From an uncultured Granulosicoccaceae bacterium (GTDB lineage: Bacteria > Pseudomonadota > Gammaproteobacteria > Granulosicoccales > Granulosicoccaceae), in contig CALHOU010000011.1 of the NCBI GenBank assembly GCA_938035945.1, positions 1-39,439 of the forward strand: a DNA stretch of 39,439 bases. The letters run 5' to 3'. Below are positions 7,196-15,581 of this stretch, piece after piece. A model generated the notes under the pieces. It was not told where the DNA came from, searched no databases, and saw only the letters and a list, made by a program, of their open reading frames with translations. The number at the start of each line of letters is the position of its first letter. Position 1 is the stretch's first letter. A program made the position numbers and the translations under genes.

Positions 7196-8773
7196 ATGAA
7201 ATTCCCTTTTTTACCCTTAACCGCATTTGCGCTTTTGTTGTTTAATACAAGCGCTGCTCAAGCACAGTCGTTTACCGACGTGGCAGTGGGTGGTTCGCAC
7301 ATTTGCGCCTTGACTGATACTGCTGACGTTACTTGCACAACTGCAAGTTTTGCAGAACGCCTTGACGCTCCCGAAGGCTTGCCACAAATGATAGATATAG
7401 CAGCCGGTGACGAGCACACGTGCGGAATCGATTTAGAAGGTAATGCTGTGTGTTGGGGGCCTACTGAAAACGCCTTTGATAGCACCAGAAATTTTGGTCA
7501 CTATGACCAGCTAGATGTTCCTGCCATTGATCAGCCATTAGAAAGCATCGCGGCGGGAAACAACCACACCTGCGCCGTTGATATTAATGGCCGAGCATGG
7601 TGCTGGGGACTAAACACCAACAAGCAAACCGAACCACCGGGTGATGGTTGGGGTGAGAATGGCGAAGGCTTTCTGCAAGTTTCTGCCGGCCTAAACTTTA
7701 GTTGCGGTATCCAGGCCAATCTAGATATTGCGTGTTGGACAACTGACTTTTCGCGCCTTCCTGCCATGGGTGGGATTGTACCCGGTCCGTTTATCGATAT
7801 TGATACAACGCATTGGACAGCGTGTGGATTAAAAGAAGATGGTTCTATTGAGTGTTGGTCCAGGTTCGACATCGAACCGCCGCAGAATGGTCCGTATAGC
7901 GATCTTGTGGTAAGTCCTGCTGCAATCTGTGGTATCGATGAGCTTCAAGTGCTGGATTGTACTTATCGTCCAGCCGAAGGGGTTCAGGTTCTTGCACCGA
8001 TTCCTGGAGACACGCAGTTTGTCAAAGTTGAATCTGGCATGCTGAGATTTCGCGGAACGCGTACACCATTTTGCGGCATAACCATTAATGGTGACATTGA
8101 ATGTGCCAATAATGGAGAGACACTACCAGCGCCACCAAGTATGGCATCGAGCACCGGGCAAGACTTAGCCTCCGTTGATGTAACATTGGATGTTGCGCGT
8201 TATTCAACAAATAGTGTGGAATTATTTTGGCCCATCCTGCCGCAGCGATTTGGTCGAGATCAATTGTTTGTTGAGGTTTTTCGCAATGATGAATTGCTAA
8301 CCACGACCGATGCAAATGCCAGTTGGCTTGATCGAACGCAACAAACCCAGAATGTTGCAGTTTATAGAATTCGGGTTATAGATCAACGCGGCAATGTTGG
8401 ACCCTTTTCAGAACCTGTGGAAGTCAATATCAACACGGGTGAAGTTATGCGCAACGATGGTGTGTCTAACTTTGCAATCGTGCAACCTGCCGTGGTGATT
8501 GAAAGCTTGCGTTTTGTTCGATCAGGAGCAACGGTTAGTCTGGTGTGGTCGGGGCCGGTGCCTAGTGAAAATGGGTTTAAAGGTTATCAAGTTAGTGTGA
8601 ACAACACGCCGGTTGGTTTTAATGACGGTTTTCGACTTCGACTAACTAACTATAGACCCCAGGATTGTAATATCGTGAGTGTGGCTGCGATGAAAGACGA
8701 TGGCAGTATCCTTGGCTTTCGCAGCATTACCGCTAATCGATTCTCAAACCAGGCTGTGCCTTGTCTTGATTAA
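7196..8773 (+). CDS. Secreted RCC1-repeat-like protein with fibronectin-type C-terminus
   Basis: This 525-residue protein opens with a Sec signal peptide (MKFPFLPLTAFALLLFNTSA, cleavage near AQAQS). Residues ~25-320 carry RCC1/BLIP-II-like repeats, recognisable as GGSHICALTDTADVTC, AAGDEHTCGIDLEGNAVCWG and AAGNNHTCAVDINGRAWCWG. Each has a C...C pair as in bacterial secreted RCC1 repeats, and together they should form a beta-propeller. Residues ~330-525 look like two fibronectin type III-like modules (VELFWPILPQ, VSLVWSGPVPSENGFKGYQV). No catalytic motif is seen. It is probably an adhesive or binding protein outside the cell. A strong terminator follows. Confidence 0.8.
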   Translation: MKFPFLPLTAFALLLFNTSAAQAQSFTDVAVGGSHICALTDTADVTCTTASFAERLDAPEGLPQMIDIAAGDEHTCGIDLEGNAVCWGPTENAFDSTRNFGHYDQLDVPAIDQPLESIAAGNNHTCAVDINGRAWCWGLNTNKQTEPPGDGWGENGEGFLQVSAGLNFSCGIQANLDIACWTTDFSRLPAMGGIVPGPFIDIDTTHWTACGLKEDGSIECWSRFDIEPPQNGPYSDLVVSPAAICGIDELQVLDCTYRPAEGVQVLAPIPGDTQFVKVESGMLRFRGTRTPFCGITINGDIECANNGETLPAPPSMASSTGQDLASVDVTLDVARYSTNSVELFWPILPQRFGRDQLFVEVFRNDELLTTTDANASWLDRTQQTQNVAVYRIRVIDQRGNVGPFSEPVEVNINTGEVMRNDGVSNFAIVQPAVVIESLRFVRSGATVSLVWSGPVPSENGFKGYQVSVNNTPVGFNDGFRLRLTNYRPQDCNIVSVAAMKDDGSILGFRSITANRFSNQAVPCLD

Positions 8774-8819
8774 AAAAGATTCTGGCTCTACGTCAGTACT
8801 GGTAATTAATAAAAAGAAG

Positions 8820-8844
8820 CGGCGCATCAAAGCGCCGTTTTTTT
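8820..8844. terminator. Bidirectional rho-independent terminator
   Basis: The perfect 6-bp GC stem CGGCGC/GCGCCG (8820-8825 and 8832-8837) with loop ATCAAA is followed by seven T residues. On the minus strand the hairpin is followed by CTTCTTTTTATT, so it can serve both the RCC1-like gene and the opposing yaeQ. Confidence 0.85.
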
Positions 8845-8856
8845 GGCCTCTAGTTT

Positions 8857-9387
8857 CTACACCCCGTATTGCGTCACAACTACATCGAAATGCTGCTCAT
8901 CATCACTCAATGACACCAGTCCTTCATCGATATTGCACTGGAGCTGCATATTTCTACCAACCAGTACTTCAGTGCCACTAGCATCAATATGAAATACGCT
9001 TAAGTTGTTGTGGCGCGCAAGCGATTGCTTGTTTTTTTCCCACCACATGTTGGCTTTGCGTTCTTGATAGGTGTAGATAATTACCTGCTTTGATCGACCG
9101 CAGGCTTTACGGATTCTTTTTTCATCCACTTGCCCAAAATCAATCCACAGCTCTATTTCATCGCTCAGTGTTTTTTGCCACGCCTCGGGTTCGTCATCGG
9201 TGGACAGGCCCTTGGTAAAGCTTAAGTGTTCGTTTGCATTGAGCGCAAATGCAATGACACGAACCATAAACCGTAATTCTGTTTCGGACGGGTGTATGGC
9301 AAGCACAAGCTCATGCTGCTGATAGTGGTGTCGAACCATATCTGCAACATTGAGGGATACTTTGTTGATGGTGGCACTTTGAGCCAT
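8857..9387 (-). CDS. yaeQ: YaeQ family protein
   Basis: At 176 residues it matches the usual YaeQ length. Diagnostic blocks are the N-terminal NKVSLNVADMVRHHY, HPSETELRFMVRVIAFAL, ELWIDFGQVDEKRIRKAC and VIIYTYQ. YaeQ proteins adopt a PD-(D/E)xK nuclease-like fold. E. coli YaeQ was first noticed for suppressing an rfaH haemolysin defect, and its true function remains unclear. The D/E residues in ELWIDFG lie where the nuclease core is expected. The gene stands alone, sharing a terminator with the convergent upstream neighbour. Confidence 0.9.
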   Translation of the reverse strand: MAQSATINKVSLNVADMVRHHYQQHELVLAIHPSETELRFMVRVIAFALNANEHLSFTKGLSTDDEPEAWQKTLSDEIELWIDFGQVDEKRIRKACGRSKQVIIYTYQERKANMWWEKNKQSLARHNNLSVFHIDASGTEVLVGRNMQLQCNIDEGLVSLSDDEQHFDVVVTQYGV

Positions 9388-9656
9388 ATGGATCCGAGAT
9401 TAAGATTATCGCTCCACAGTATATAGAGCGTTAACCCGTTAGTGCCACAAAACAACTCAGCATTTGTGGCGGGTCAAATCGCTAATACACTCCCTTGCAC
9501 ACTGGTCAAACTAGGCGAAACTACTGCCAGTGCCCGATAACCCCGCCAAAATTGCGCCACGTGTATCGTTCAATTCACATCTAAAGCAAGTTATTGGCGG
9601 AGTTTGGTTTGAATTTGATAATATGGCGCGCTGATCTGTGGTCGTGGAGGGACGTC

Positions 9657-10166
9657 ATGTTAAAAAGGTTTTCCATTCTTTTATTTGGTGGGTTGTTATC
9701 AGCCTGTGCTACGCCAAATCCGGTTCTGTCCAATTCGCCTGTATCGGTATCTTCGTTGGGGTTGAATGCGCAAGCCAGTGACTCACCTAGCGGGGAGTTT
9801 ATCGACTATTCCAGCACGAAGCCTGAAAACCATGTGAGTGAGGCGATCAAATACGCTGAAGGTACTTTGCGGTCAAGCCTAATGGATCCTGACGGTATGC
9901 GTTTGGATACCAGCGAAACTGCCGATCTACTTAAACTGGGTATTTGTGCCGGTGGCCAAGATAATCAAGGCAACCGATATAAACTCTGGGCTACAACCAT
10001 TAGCATAAACACCACTGATGCTTATGGTACTTACACCGGAAACAAACCTTACACATTGTTCTTTAAAGATGGCGAGGTATTCGCAAGCCAACAAGCGCAC
10101 CCTAATACTTTTGATGAAAGACCAACTGCTGACGGATTTTTCTTTCCGTGTAACGCGGTGCAATGA
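9657..10166 (+). CDS. Orphan lipoprotein upstream of greB
   Basis: The 169-residue product begins MLKRFSILLFGGLLSAC with lipobox LSAC, then a Ser/Pro-rich linker. GGAGG at 9646-9650 lies 6 bp before this ATG, so the longer frame from 9594 is rejected. The mature domain contains KYAEGTLRSSLMDPDGMRL and LGICAGGQDNQGNRYKLWAT, then a beta-rich end with CNAVQ at the terminus. The pair of cysteines may form a disulphide. The layout SLMDPDSxR...CG.VNxxN resembles small periplasmic proteins of unknown function. The stop is only 6 bp before greB, so the two may share a transcript. Confidence 0.7.
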   Translation: MLKRFSILLFGGLLSACATPNPVLSNSPVSVSSLGLNAQASDSPSGEFIDYSSTKPENHVSEAIKYAEGTLRSSLMDPDGMRLDTSETADLLKLGICAGGQDNQGNRYKLWATTISINTTDAYGTYTGNKPYTLFFKDGEVFASQQAHPNTFDERPTADGFFFPCNAVQ

Positions 10167-10172
10167 TCGCCA

Positions 10173-10673
10173 GTGTCACGCTATAGACCACCCGCAGCGA
10201 AATCATCGCCGTACATTAGTCGTGAAGGTTTTGAGCGACTACAACAAGAGCTAAAAGATATCTGGACCCGGCGGGCTGATGTGACGATGCATTTGTCGGC
10301 TGCTGCTGCAGAAGGCGATCGTTCAGAGAACGCAGAATATATCTACCGCAAAAAAGAACTTCGTGAGCTTGATCGTCGTATTCGTTATCTGCAAAAACGG
10401 CTTCCTGATCTAACCATTGTTGAGCGACGTGCTGATGAAGAGCACATCTATTTTGGTGCATGGGTTGAATTGGAAACAGATAGTGGTGACGTAAAAATGG
10501 TTCGTCTTGTGGGCGCCGATGAGATCGATCCCAATGCCGGTTATATCAGTATTGATTCGCCGGTGGCCCGAGCGTTGTTGAAAAAAATGGTCGATGATGA
10601 AATCAGTGTAGAGGTCGCTGGCGATACGATTAATTATGCGGTGTTGTCAATCAGTTACTCGTCGCCAACGTAG
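10173..10673 (+). CDS. greB: Transcription elongation factor GreB
   Basis: GreB binds the RNA polymerase secondary channel and stimulates transcript cleavage in backtracked complexes. The 166-residue protein has the N-terminal coiled coil (YISREGFERLQQELKDIWTR to LDRRIRYLQKRL). It includes the GDRSENAEYIY tip with the acidic residues that chelate the catalytic Mg2+, and the signature YISIDSPVARALL of the C-terminal FKBP-like domain. The basic patch and short ending separate GreB from GreA. The start is GTG (SRYRPP follows). Its 3' end overlaps the opposing amine-oxidase-like gene by 27 bp. Confidence 0.95.
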   Translation: MSRYRPPAAKSSPYISREGFERLQQELKDIWTRRADVTMHLSAAAAEGDRSENAEYIYRKKELRELDRRIRYLQKRLPDLTIVERRADEEHIYFGAWVELETDSGDVKMVRLVGADEIDPNAGYISIDSPVARALLKKMVDDEISVEVAGDTINYAVLSISYSSPT

Positions 10674-12212
10674 TAGTAAAAGTGTAGTTCCTAGTAGTAA
10701 GCCCCATAACGAAATCGCACCCAGAAACCCGCCTTTCTCCTTATCTGTACTCGCACTGGTATCGAGTACCGTCCAATTGAACTGTTGAGCCGAACTTGCG
10801 ATGTCGTCATTGGTTGTGACGTTGACCGCGAATGTTCCTGCTCTATTCGCCGTTCCATAGATTCGACCGCTATCGGAGATTTGTAAGCCATCGGGTAAAC
10901 CGGTTGCGCTAAAGTGGGCACCGTCGTTATCTGCATCGGTAAATTCTAATTGCCATTGGATGCGTAGGCCCAGGTTACTGGTTTGATCTTCTATGTCCTC
11001 AATAACTGGCGCTGAATTGTTGGCAATATCAATACCCGGTGTGCTCTTGTGAATGTTCACAGGTTCTATTGCAAACCCATCCCAATGCGTGTGCATGTGT
11101 CTTTGATCTTCATTTCTGGGTACGTGATGGAAGCTGACTCGGTGCCAAAGAGTTATGTCAGCATCAACCAAAGATTCGCCATTGGCAAATTGTGCAACAT
11201 GGTTTAAACAATCTGGATTGAATCGGGCGTTTTGACTAGCGAAGCGTTCGCATTCATTGGCAACGGTTACGAAAAAATCGAATTCAGTGTAAGGCTCTTT
11301 GTCTGTGCGCTCTAAGCGATGGCCGTAGCGTATGGGTTCAATGCGATAACCAGAGTCGTTCGCTCCAGGTTTATCGCCTTCGAGCCCATCCCAAATCTCC
11401 CATGCCACAGGTTCATCTGAATCGATCATACGTGCTTGTTCAGCGACGAACTTTTCAACTGTGGTTTGACGATCACCATCATCGGTAAGTCGTGTTTTGG
11501 ATTCTGTAACCACATCATCGTTGGCACTTTCACCTAAATCAAAATCGAGACGCCAGTAATAATTGTGTGTGTGCGATAACCACAGGGTTTCATCATCACC
11601 GTGCAACAGCCTGCCAAAGGGAAGCTCGATTTTATCTGAGTTTCGTTGCAACGCGCCGGTTGCGCCAATCTGCGGCTCAATTGCGCCATCGGAAAAAAAC
11701 TTCCAGGTAACGATATAGGCATAGGCACCGACTTGAGATACCGAGAATAAAGATAAGCTCTCGGCCTCAACCGAGCGGGCGGCGGTTCGATAATTATCCC
11801 GACCTTGTGATCGCCAGCGACAAATAGCCGGGCGCGTTTGCACCAGCATGAGCTCACCATAAGGGCAGTCAACGTCGGCTAATTCAACCAAATAACCGCC
11901 ACCTAACCCATATTGCGTTATGTCGTTGTAGGTGACATCACTATCATCATAAGCTACGTGCAGTTGGCTTAAGCGTGCAGAGCTGAGTATGCGTTTGGGT
12001 TCACCATTAGGGGGTGTGTAGAAAACATCACTAAGCACTAAGTTTTCGCGTATGCGAGATTCCCAGCACATCTGCCAAGTTGCACCATTGTCAAAGGTTT
12101 CGGTGATTAGTGCATCGCCTGTGCAATCAGGTGAGGCTTGTGCGGTTGCGGCATTTGGTAAGCAAGCAAGTAGCAACAGCAGGCAATACACGCTTAAGTT
12201 GAACCTTTTCAT
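10647..12212 (-). CDS. Copper amine oxidase-like catalytic protein with surface anchor
   Basis: This is a 521-residue exported protein. Residues 1-25 are a signal peptide and ~30-385 resemble the copper amine oxidase catalytic domain. Asp97 in YNDITQYGLG aligns with the catalytic base. Tyr164 in VGAYAYIVTW sits at the topaquinone tyrosine of the usual NY(D/E)Y motif, though the flanking Asn and Asp are both Ala. His214 and His216 (LSHTHNYYWRLDFDL) and His363 (FHHVPRNED) fit the three copper ligands. A cadherin/He_PIG-like domain (~400-485) follows. The end GGFLGAISLWGLLLG plus LLLLRWRR resembles GlyGly-CTERM, a rhombosortase-processed surface anchor. Start: ATGA overlap with the upstream gene. 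Amine substrate unknown. Activity is uncertain because the consensus Asn is missing. Confidence 0.7.
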   Translation of the reverse strand: MKRFNLSVYCLLLLLACLPNAATAQASPDCTGDALITETFDNGATWQMCWESRIRENLVLSDVFYTPPNGEPKRILSSARLSQLHVAYDDSDVTYNDITQYGLGGGYLVELADVDCPYGELMLVQTRPAICRWRSQGRDNYRTAARSVEAESLSLFSVSQVGAYAYIVTWKFFSDGAIEPQIGATGALQRNSDKIELPFGRLLHGDDETLWLSHTHNYYWRLDFDLGESANDDVVTESKTRLTDDGDRQTTVEKFVAEQARMIDSDEPVAWEIWDGLEGDKPGANDSGYRIEPIRYGHRLERTDKEPYTEFDFFVTVANECERFASQNARFNPDCLNHVAQFANGESLVDADITLWHRVSFHHVPRNEDQRHMHTHWDGFAIEPVNIHKSTPGIDIANNSAPVIEDIEDQTSNLGLRIQWQLEFTDADNDGAHFSATGLPDGLQISDSGRIYGTANRAGTFAVNVTTNDDIASSAQQFNWTVLDTSASTDKEKGGFLGAISLWGLLLGTTLLLLRWRRVTD

Positions 12213-13393
12213 TGAACAACCTCGAACGGTGAAGTTGGCGTCCAATCGAACGGTATAATTTCAAACTCTACTTGCATAGACGAGATGACTGGGTAGTCTT
12301 CGGCTTTGGGCCGAAAAACACGGTTCATGCTATACCACAATACCGGGTTGCGGTTCGACAACGGTTCACCGCTTATAAAGTCATCAATCGAACCGCCGCA
12401 TTCATACTCGTTGTTTACATTGGCTCGATCATCACCAATGCGGCTGTGTCGCTCGCACGTATCGAAGGCGGTTATCGCCAAATCGAATTGTGCCCAATTG
12501 TTTTTGCGATCGGTAAAACTAAAACCACTGTTTTGTGGGTCGAGATAGTAACCACTACCATTGATATCTTTTACTCGCCAACCACGGAATTGGTCGCGGT
12601 TTTTCTTGCGCAAGGTTTCGGTGCTTAGCTGCGTTACCTGCATGGGACGACGCGACCCTAGCGAGGGTTCAAGTTTGAAATTAAATTCTTCGACTGCATC
12701 GTTTTGCTCATTATCATTTAACGAGAATGCCATGCGCCATGTGTATAGCACCGATGCTTGAGTGCTAATTAACGTTTGATTGCTTAGTGGATTAACCAGA
12801 GAATTGCCGTAAAGCGAATTGTTAGTGGTTCTTGATGCTTGACCCGATAGTGTAACCGAGGGTGCGATACGACCATCTTCGCTGAGTCCAATCTGAACTT
12901 TAAAGGTTAGGCCCTGGTATTGCGAAACAGAATAAATTCGATACTGCTGACCTTGTAAGCCGGGCCGTAAATTGTATTTGGCCATTAACCCCGTATCGCG
13001 AACATAGGTGCAAATGTTGGCTTGTTCGAAATCGAATGTGTGCAATGTGCCGCCACACAGGCTTTCGTTTAAACTTTTAAGCGCGTCGCCACCGAGCTTG
13101 TTATCGCTGATGAGTACATCGGCACTGAGTCGATCGTGATAGTGCAGCAATACTTGCCCAAGATGCAGATGTTGCAATACCTGACGGCTACTGTCACCCG
13201 GTGCTTGATAGTGAATATTTTGCAATTCCAACGCATGGTGTTCATCCAACACGGCGCAGAAATTCCAGGTGGCGCCAGAGCTAAATGAATGCTCCATCGA
13301 TTCACCTTGTGCGCAGTCTAGCGCCCACGCATTGGACGATGCCAGTAGCGCATACACACAAAAAAAGTGGCGAATGAAAGTTAGCAGTGACAT
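12209..13393 (-). CDS. Degenerate copper amine oxidase-like pseudoenzyme
   Basis: The 394-residue exported protein (signal peptide to about NAWAL) is a paralogue of the downstream amine-oxidase-like protein. Both share SFSSGATWNFC/TFDNGATWQMC, the SVSQ segment and LW...R...ED. Aligned without gaps around SVSQYQGLTFKVQIGLSEDG, the topaquinone Tyr is Leu162. In TQASVLYTWRMAF the copper HxH has become Ala213-x-Val215. In LWYSMNRVFRPKAED the third His is Phe360. So it should bind no copper and form no quinone, yet the frame is intact and it is coupled by ATGA to the apparently competent paralogue. A partner, chaperone or binding role is plausible, and recent decay is less likely. It lacks the C-terminal anchor. 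Confidence 0.65.
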   Translation of the reverse strand: MSLLTFIRHFFCVYALLASSNAWALDCAQGESMEHSFSSGATWNFCAVLDEHHALELQNIHYQAPGDSSRQVLQHLHLGQVLLHYHDRLSADVLISDNKLGGDALKSLNESLCGGTLHTFDFEQANICTYVRDTGLMAKYNLRPGLQGQQYRIYSVSQYQGLTFKVQIGLSEDGRIAPSVTLSGQASRTTNNSLYGNSLVNPLSNQTLISTQASVLYTWRMAFSLNDNEQNDAVEEFNFKLEPSLGSRRPMQVTQLSTETLRKKNRDQFRGWRVKDINGSGYYLDPQNSGFSFTDRKNNWAQFDLAITAFDTCERHSRIGDDRANVNNEYECGGSIDDFISGEPLSNRNPVLWYSMNRVFRPKAEDYPVISSMQVEFEIIPFDWTPTSPFEVVQ

Positions 13394-13405
13394 GAGGCTA
13401 GGAAT

Positions 13406-14080
13406 TTATAAGCTCTGTTGTAATGTGGTAACTGTCTGACTCTGCAAATTAACCAGTGGTTCCACACTAAATACCGTGCGGGTCTGATCAAACAAAGACA
13501 ACAGGGCACATCGTTGTACAGCGCACTCATGGCTGGGGTTGCTGGGCTCGAAAATACTCGCTTTAACCTCAAGGGTTGAAAGCTTATCGAGCGAGGGCAA
13601 CCCCCGTCTTAGTCGAATGGCGTTGAGTTTATTCATGATGGTTAAATCATTTTCAACCATTGTACGTGCGGTGGCGATTTCGTCGTTATTAAGTGGTAAG
13701 TGCACGGTGTCAATGTTTAGTATCGATACAGTCGCGTTGATTTTTAAATCTATTAATACGAGTCTTGATCGCTGTGTATGATAATTAAACTGGTACACTT
13801 TCGCTCTTCGCTGTTGGGTGCCTTTTTTGCGCTCCTCAAGTTCGACCGACAGGGTTTGTACGTTTAACGGATGAGGTCCAGATTGATGCGCAGCCTTGTT
13901 CTGTTGCCAGAGCTGCTTGTTGGCCAAATTTAGCGCTACTTCCTCTTCCTCTGCCGACAGACCCATGGCATAGACAGATGTTGTACTGAGCACCAAGCTA
14001 GCCGCAATAGAAAGCCAGTGCTGCGAAACACGCTGGCCAAATTGGCCGTTTGATCTGAAAAGCATGCGAAAATAGCTCAT
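13406..14080 (-). CDS. Exported protein resembling amine oxidase N-domain
   Basis: This 224-residue protein has a signal-type N-terminus (hydrophobic WLSIAASLVLSTTSVYAMG). The body has LSAEEEEVALNLANKQLW, then RAKVYQFNYHTQRSRLVLID and LKINATVSILNIDTVHLPLN. That is the pattern of the N2/N3 cystatin-like domains in amine oxidases, where YDY...TGE...VDLxxGKVVS precedes PPLTxEE. It is the first gene of the three-gene set, 12 bp before the next. I infer that the usual single polypeptide (N2-N3-catalytic) is here split over separate genes. The similarity is partial, so a generic PepSY/cystatin-like protein remains possible. Confidence 0.5.
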   Translation of the reverse strand: MSYFRMLFRSNGQFGQRVSQHWLSIAASLVLSTTSVYAMGLSAEEEEVALNLANKQLWQQNKAAHQSGPHPLNVQTLSVELEERKKGTQQRRAKVYQFNYHTQRSRLVLIDLKINATVSILNIDTVHLPLNNDEIATARTMVENDLTIMNKLNAIRLRRGLPSLDKLSTLEVKASIFEPSNPSHECAVQRCALLSLFDQTRTVFSVEPLVNLQSQTVTTLQQSL

Positions 14081-14173
14081 CCGAAAACCTGTAAATCCTG
14101 TGTATTCAACACTATAGATTGCTTGTAGCGGTTTTGCCCGTTACACAGGTCGCAACTTTTAAGGTCGTCGTGC

Positions 14174-14797
14174 ATGACAGAGCAGTTCATAACGTATTTT
14201 GGCTATGGTTCGCTGGTGAACAGAGACACGCGACCACCAGCTGAACAAGCCGATGCAGCGCGGTTGCACGGTTGGCAGAGGGTCTGGGGTCATCGTGTTT
14301 ATGGCTCTGACGAGGTAATTGCTGATGCACGTTTAGCGTGTTGTTCTTTAAGTGTTGAAAAAGTGAGCGGTTGGGCTCAGGACTCTGCTTTTATCGACGG
14401 CGTTGTGGTCAGTATACCGCTTGCTGAATTACCGATGCTCGATGAGCGTGAATCCGGCTATGATCGAATTGAATTGCCTGCTAGCGCGTTTGATTTACCC
14501 AACAATTGCACCGCGGAATACATTCATATGTACGTGTCGGAAAAGACACATTCTGGTCGATCGAATGAGCAATATCCCATACTGCAAAGTTATGTTGATT
14601 GTGTGCTTGCCGGTTATTGTGCAGTTTTTGAACGATCTGGAATGGAACACTTTGTGGACTCAACACAAGGTTGGGATGGCATCATTAAGAACGATCGGGA
14701 TTCGCCTCAATATCCCCGTGCGGTTAAATTGCCGCAGAGTCAGTTAACCTTGTTTGACGACGTGATAAAAGCCCGTCGTCAGCAACCGTCACAATAG
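14174..14797 (+). CDS. Gamma-glutamylcyclotransferase-like protein
   Basis: The 207-residue protein opens ITYFGYGSLVNRDTRP. YGSL is the substrate-binding loop of the GGCT/AIG2 fold, and ELPMLDERESGYDRIEL supplies the catalytic Glu in the DERE-GYxR signature. GGCT enzymes cyclise gamma-glutamyl amino acids to 5-oxoproline, and many bacterial members have unknown amine substrates. Residues 150-180 (VLAGYCAVFERSGMEHFVDS, GWDGIIKNDR) extend the core as in longer bacterial homologues. It is followed within 10 bp by the DUF3581 gene, so the two form an operon. Confidence 0.8.
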   Translation: MTEQFITYFGYGSLVNRDTRPPAEQADAARLHGWQRVWGHRVYGSDEVIADARLACCSLSVEKVSGWAQDSAFIDGVVVSIPLAELPMLDERESGYDRIELPASAFDLPNNCTAEYIHMYVSEKTHSGRSNEQYPILQSYVDCVLAGYCAVFERSGMEHFVDSTQGWDGIIKNDRDSPQYPRAVKLPQSQLTLFDDVIKARRQQPSQ

Positions 14798-14807
14798 GAG
14801 AATGGGC

Positions 14808-15527
14808 ATGACGCTGGATATCACCCAGTTCGTCACAACTACCGACAAAGGCATGCAGTTTAGTCAAGAGCAAGCCAGTCGGTTTGCGAAGAGCGTGGCA
14901 GGCGACTTTAACCCGATTCACGATGTCGGTGGAAAACGTTTTTGTGTACCCGGTGACTTGTTGTTTGGTGCCTTGTTAGATCGCTACGGTGTGTATGAAA
15001 ACTTAACGGTTGATTTGATGTCGTTGGTCAACGCCGATGTGCTAGTGCTATTGCCGGAATCCTTACAGGCTGAAAACCACATTCACGATGAAAGTGATCG
15101 GCACTTATTGAGTATGAGCGTATCGGGTGATAAAACCAACGATAAGCAATTTGTTACCAATTTGGTTGAGCAGTATGTTCAGTTTTCGGGTAAAACTTTC
15201 CCGGATATTCTGGTTGGTTTAATGCACGAAAACAACACCATGATTAATCCGGCGCGTCCGCTCGTCATTTATAAAGATATGTCTTTGCAACTGGAACGAT
15301 TGCACGGCGACGAATTGTCTTTAAGTCTGGACAAGGCGACGTTGGATGTTGACGGTAAGAAGGGCAAAGCCTGTTTACGCTTCGTGATTAGAAGCCATGG
15401 TGAGATTATCGGCCGTGGCGAGAAGAATATGTTGCTCAGTGGTTTGCGTGAATATGATGCCGCCGCCATGGATGACATAGTTGCGCAATATGCGCAATGG
15501 AAAGCGGCCTACAAGGCTGACTCTTAA
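14808..15527 (+). CDS. DUF3581 family protein
   Basis: The 239-residue protein begins MTLDITQFVTTTDKGMQFS. The early blocks FAKSVAGDFNPIHDVGGKRFCVPGDLLFGALL have the FNPIHD motif seen in MaoC/hotdog hydratase-like proteins, placing DUF3581 near the hotdog fold. The function is unassigned. I chose the ATG at 14808 because AGGAG (14796-14800) is 7 bp upstream. The ATG at 14802 is too close to it. The gene lies directly after the GGCT-like gene and before recQ. Confidence 0.75.
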   Translation: MTLDITQFVTTTDKGMQFSQEQASRFAKSVAGDFNPIHDVGGKRFCVPGDLLFGALLDRYGVYENLTVDLMSLVNADVLVLLPESLQAENHIHDESDRHLLSMSVSGDKTNDKQFVTNLVEQYVQFSGKTFPDILVGLMHENNTMINPARPLVIYKDMSLQLERLHGDELSLSLDKATLDVDGKKGKACLRFVIRSHGEIIGRGEKNMLLSGLREYDAAAMDDIVAQYAQWKAAYKADS

Positions 15528-15581
15528 GGTGAGTGCACACGGTAGTGCACTTCAAAGCAATTACATATTTGAGGCTGGTAT

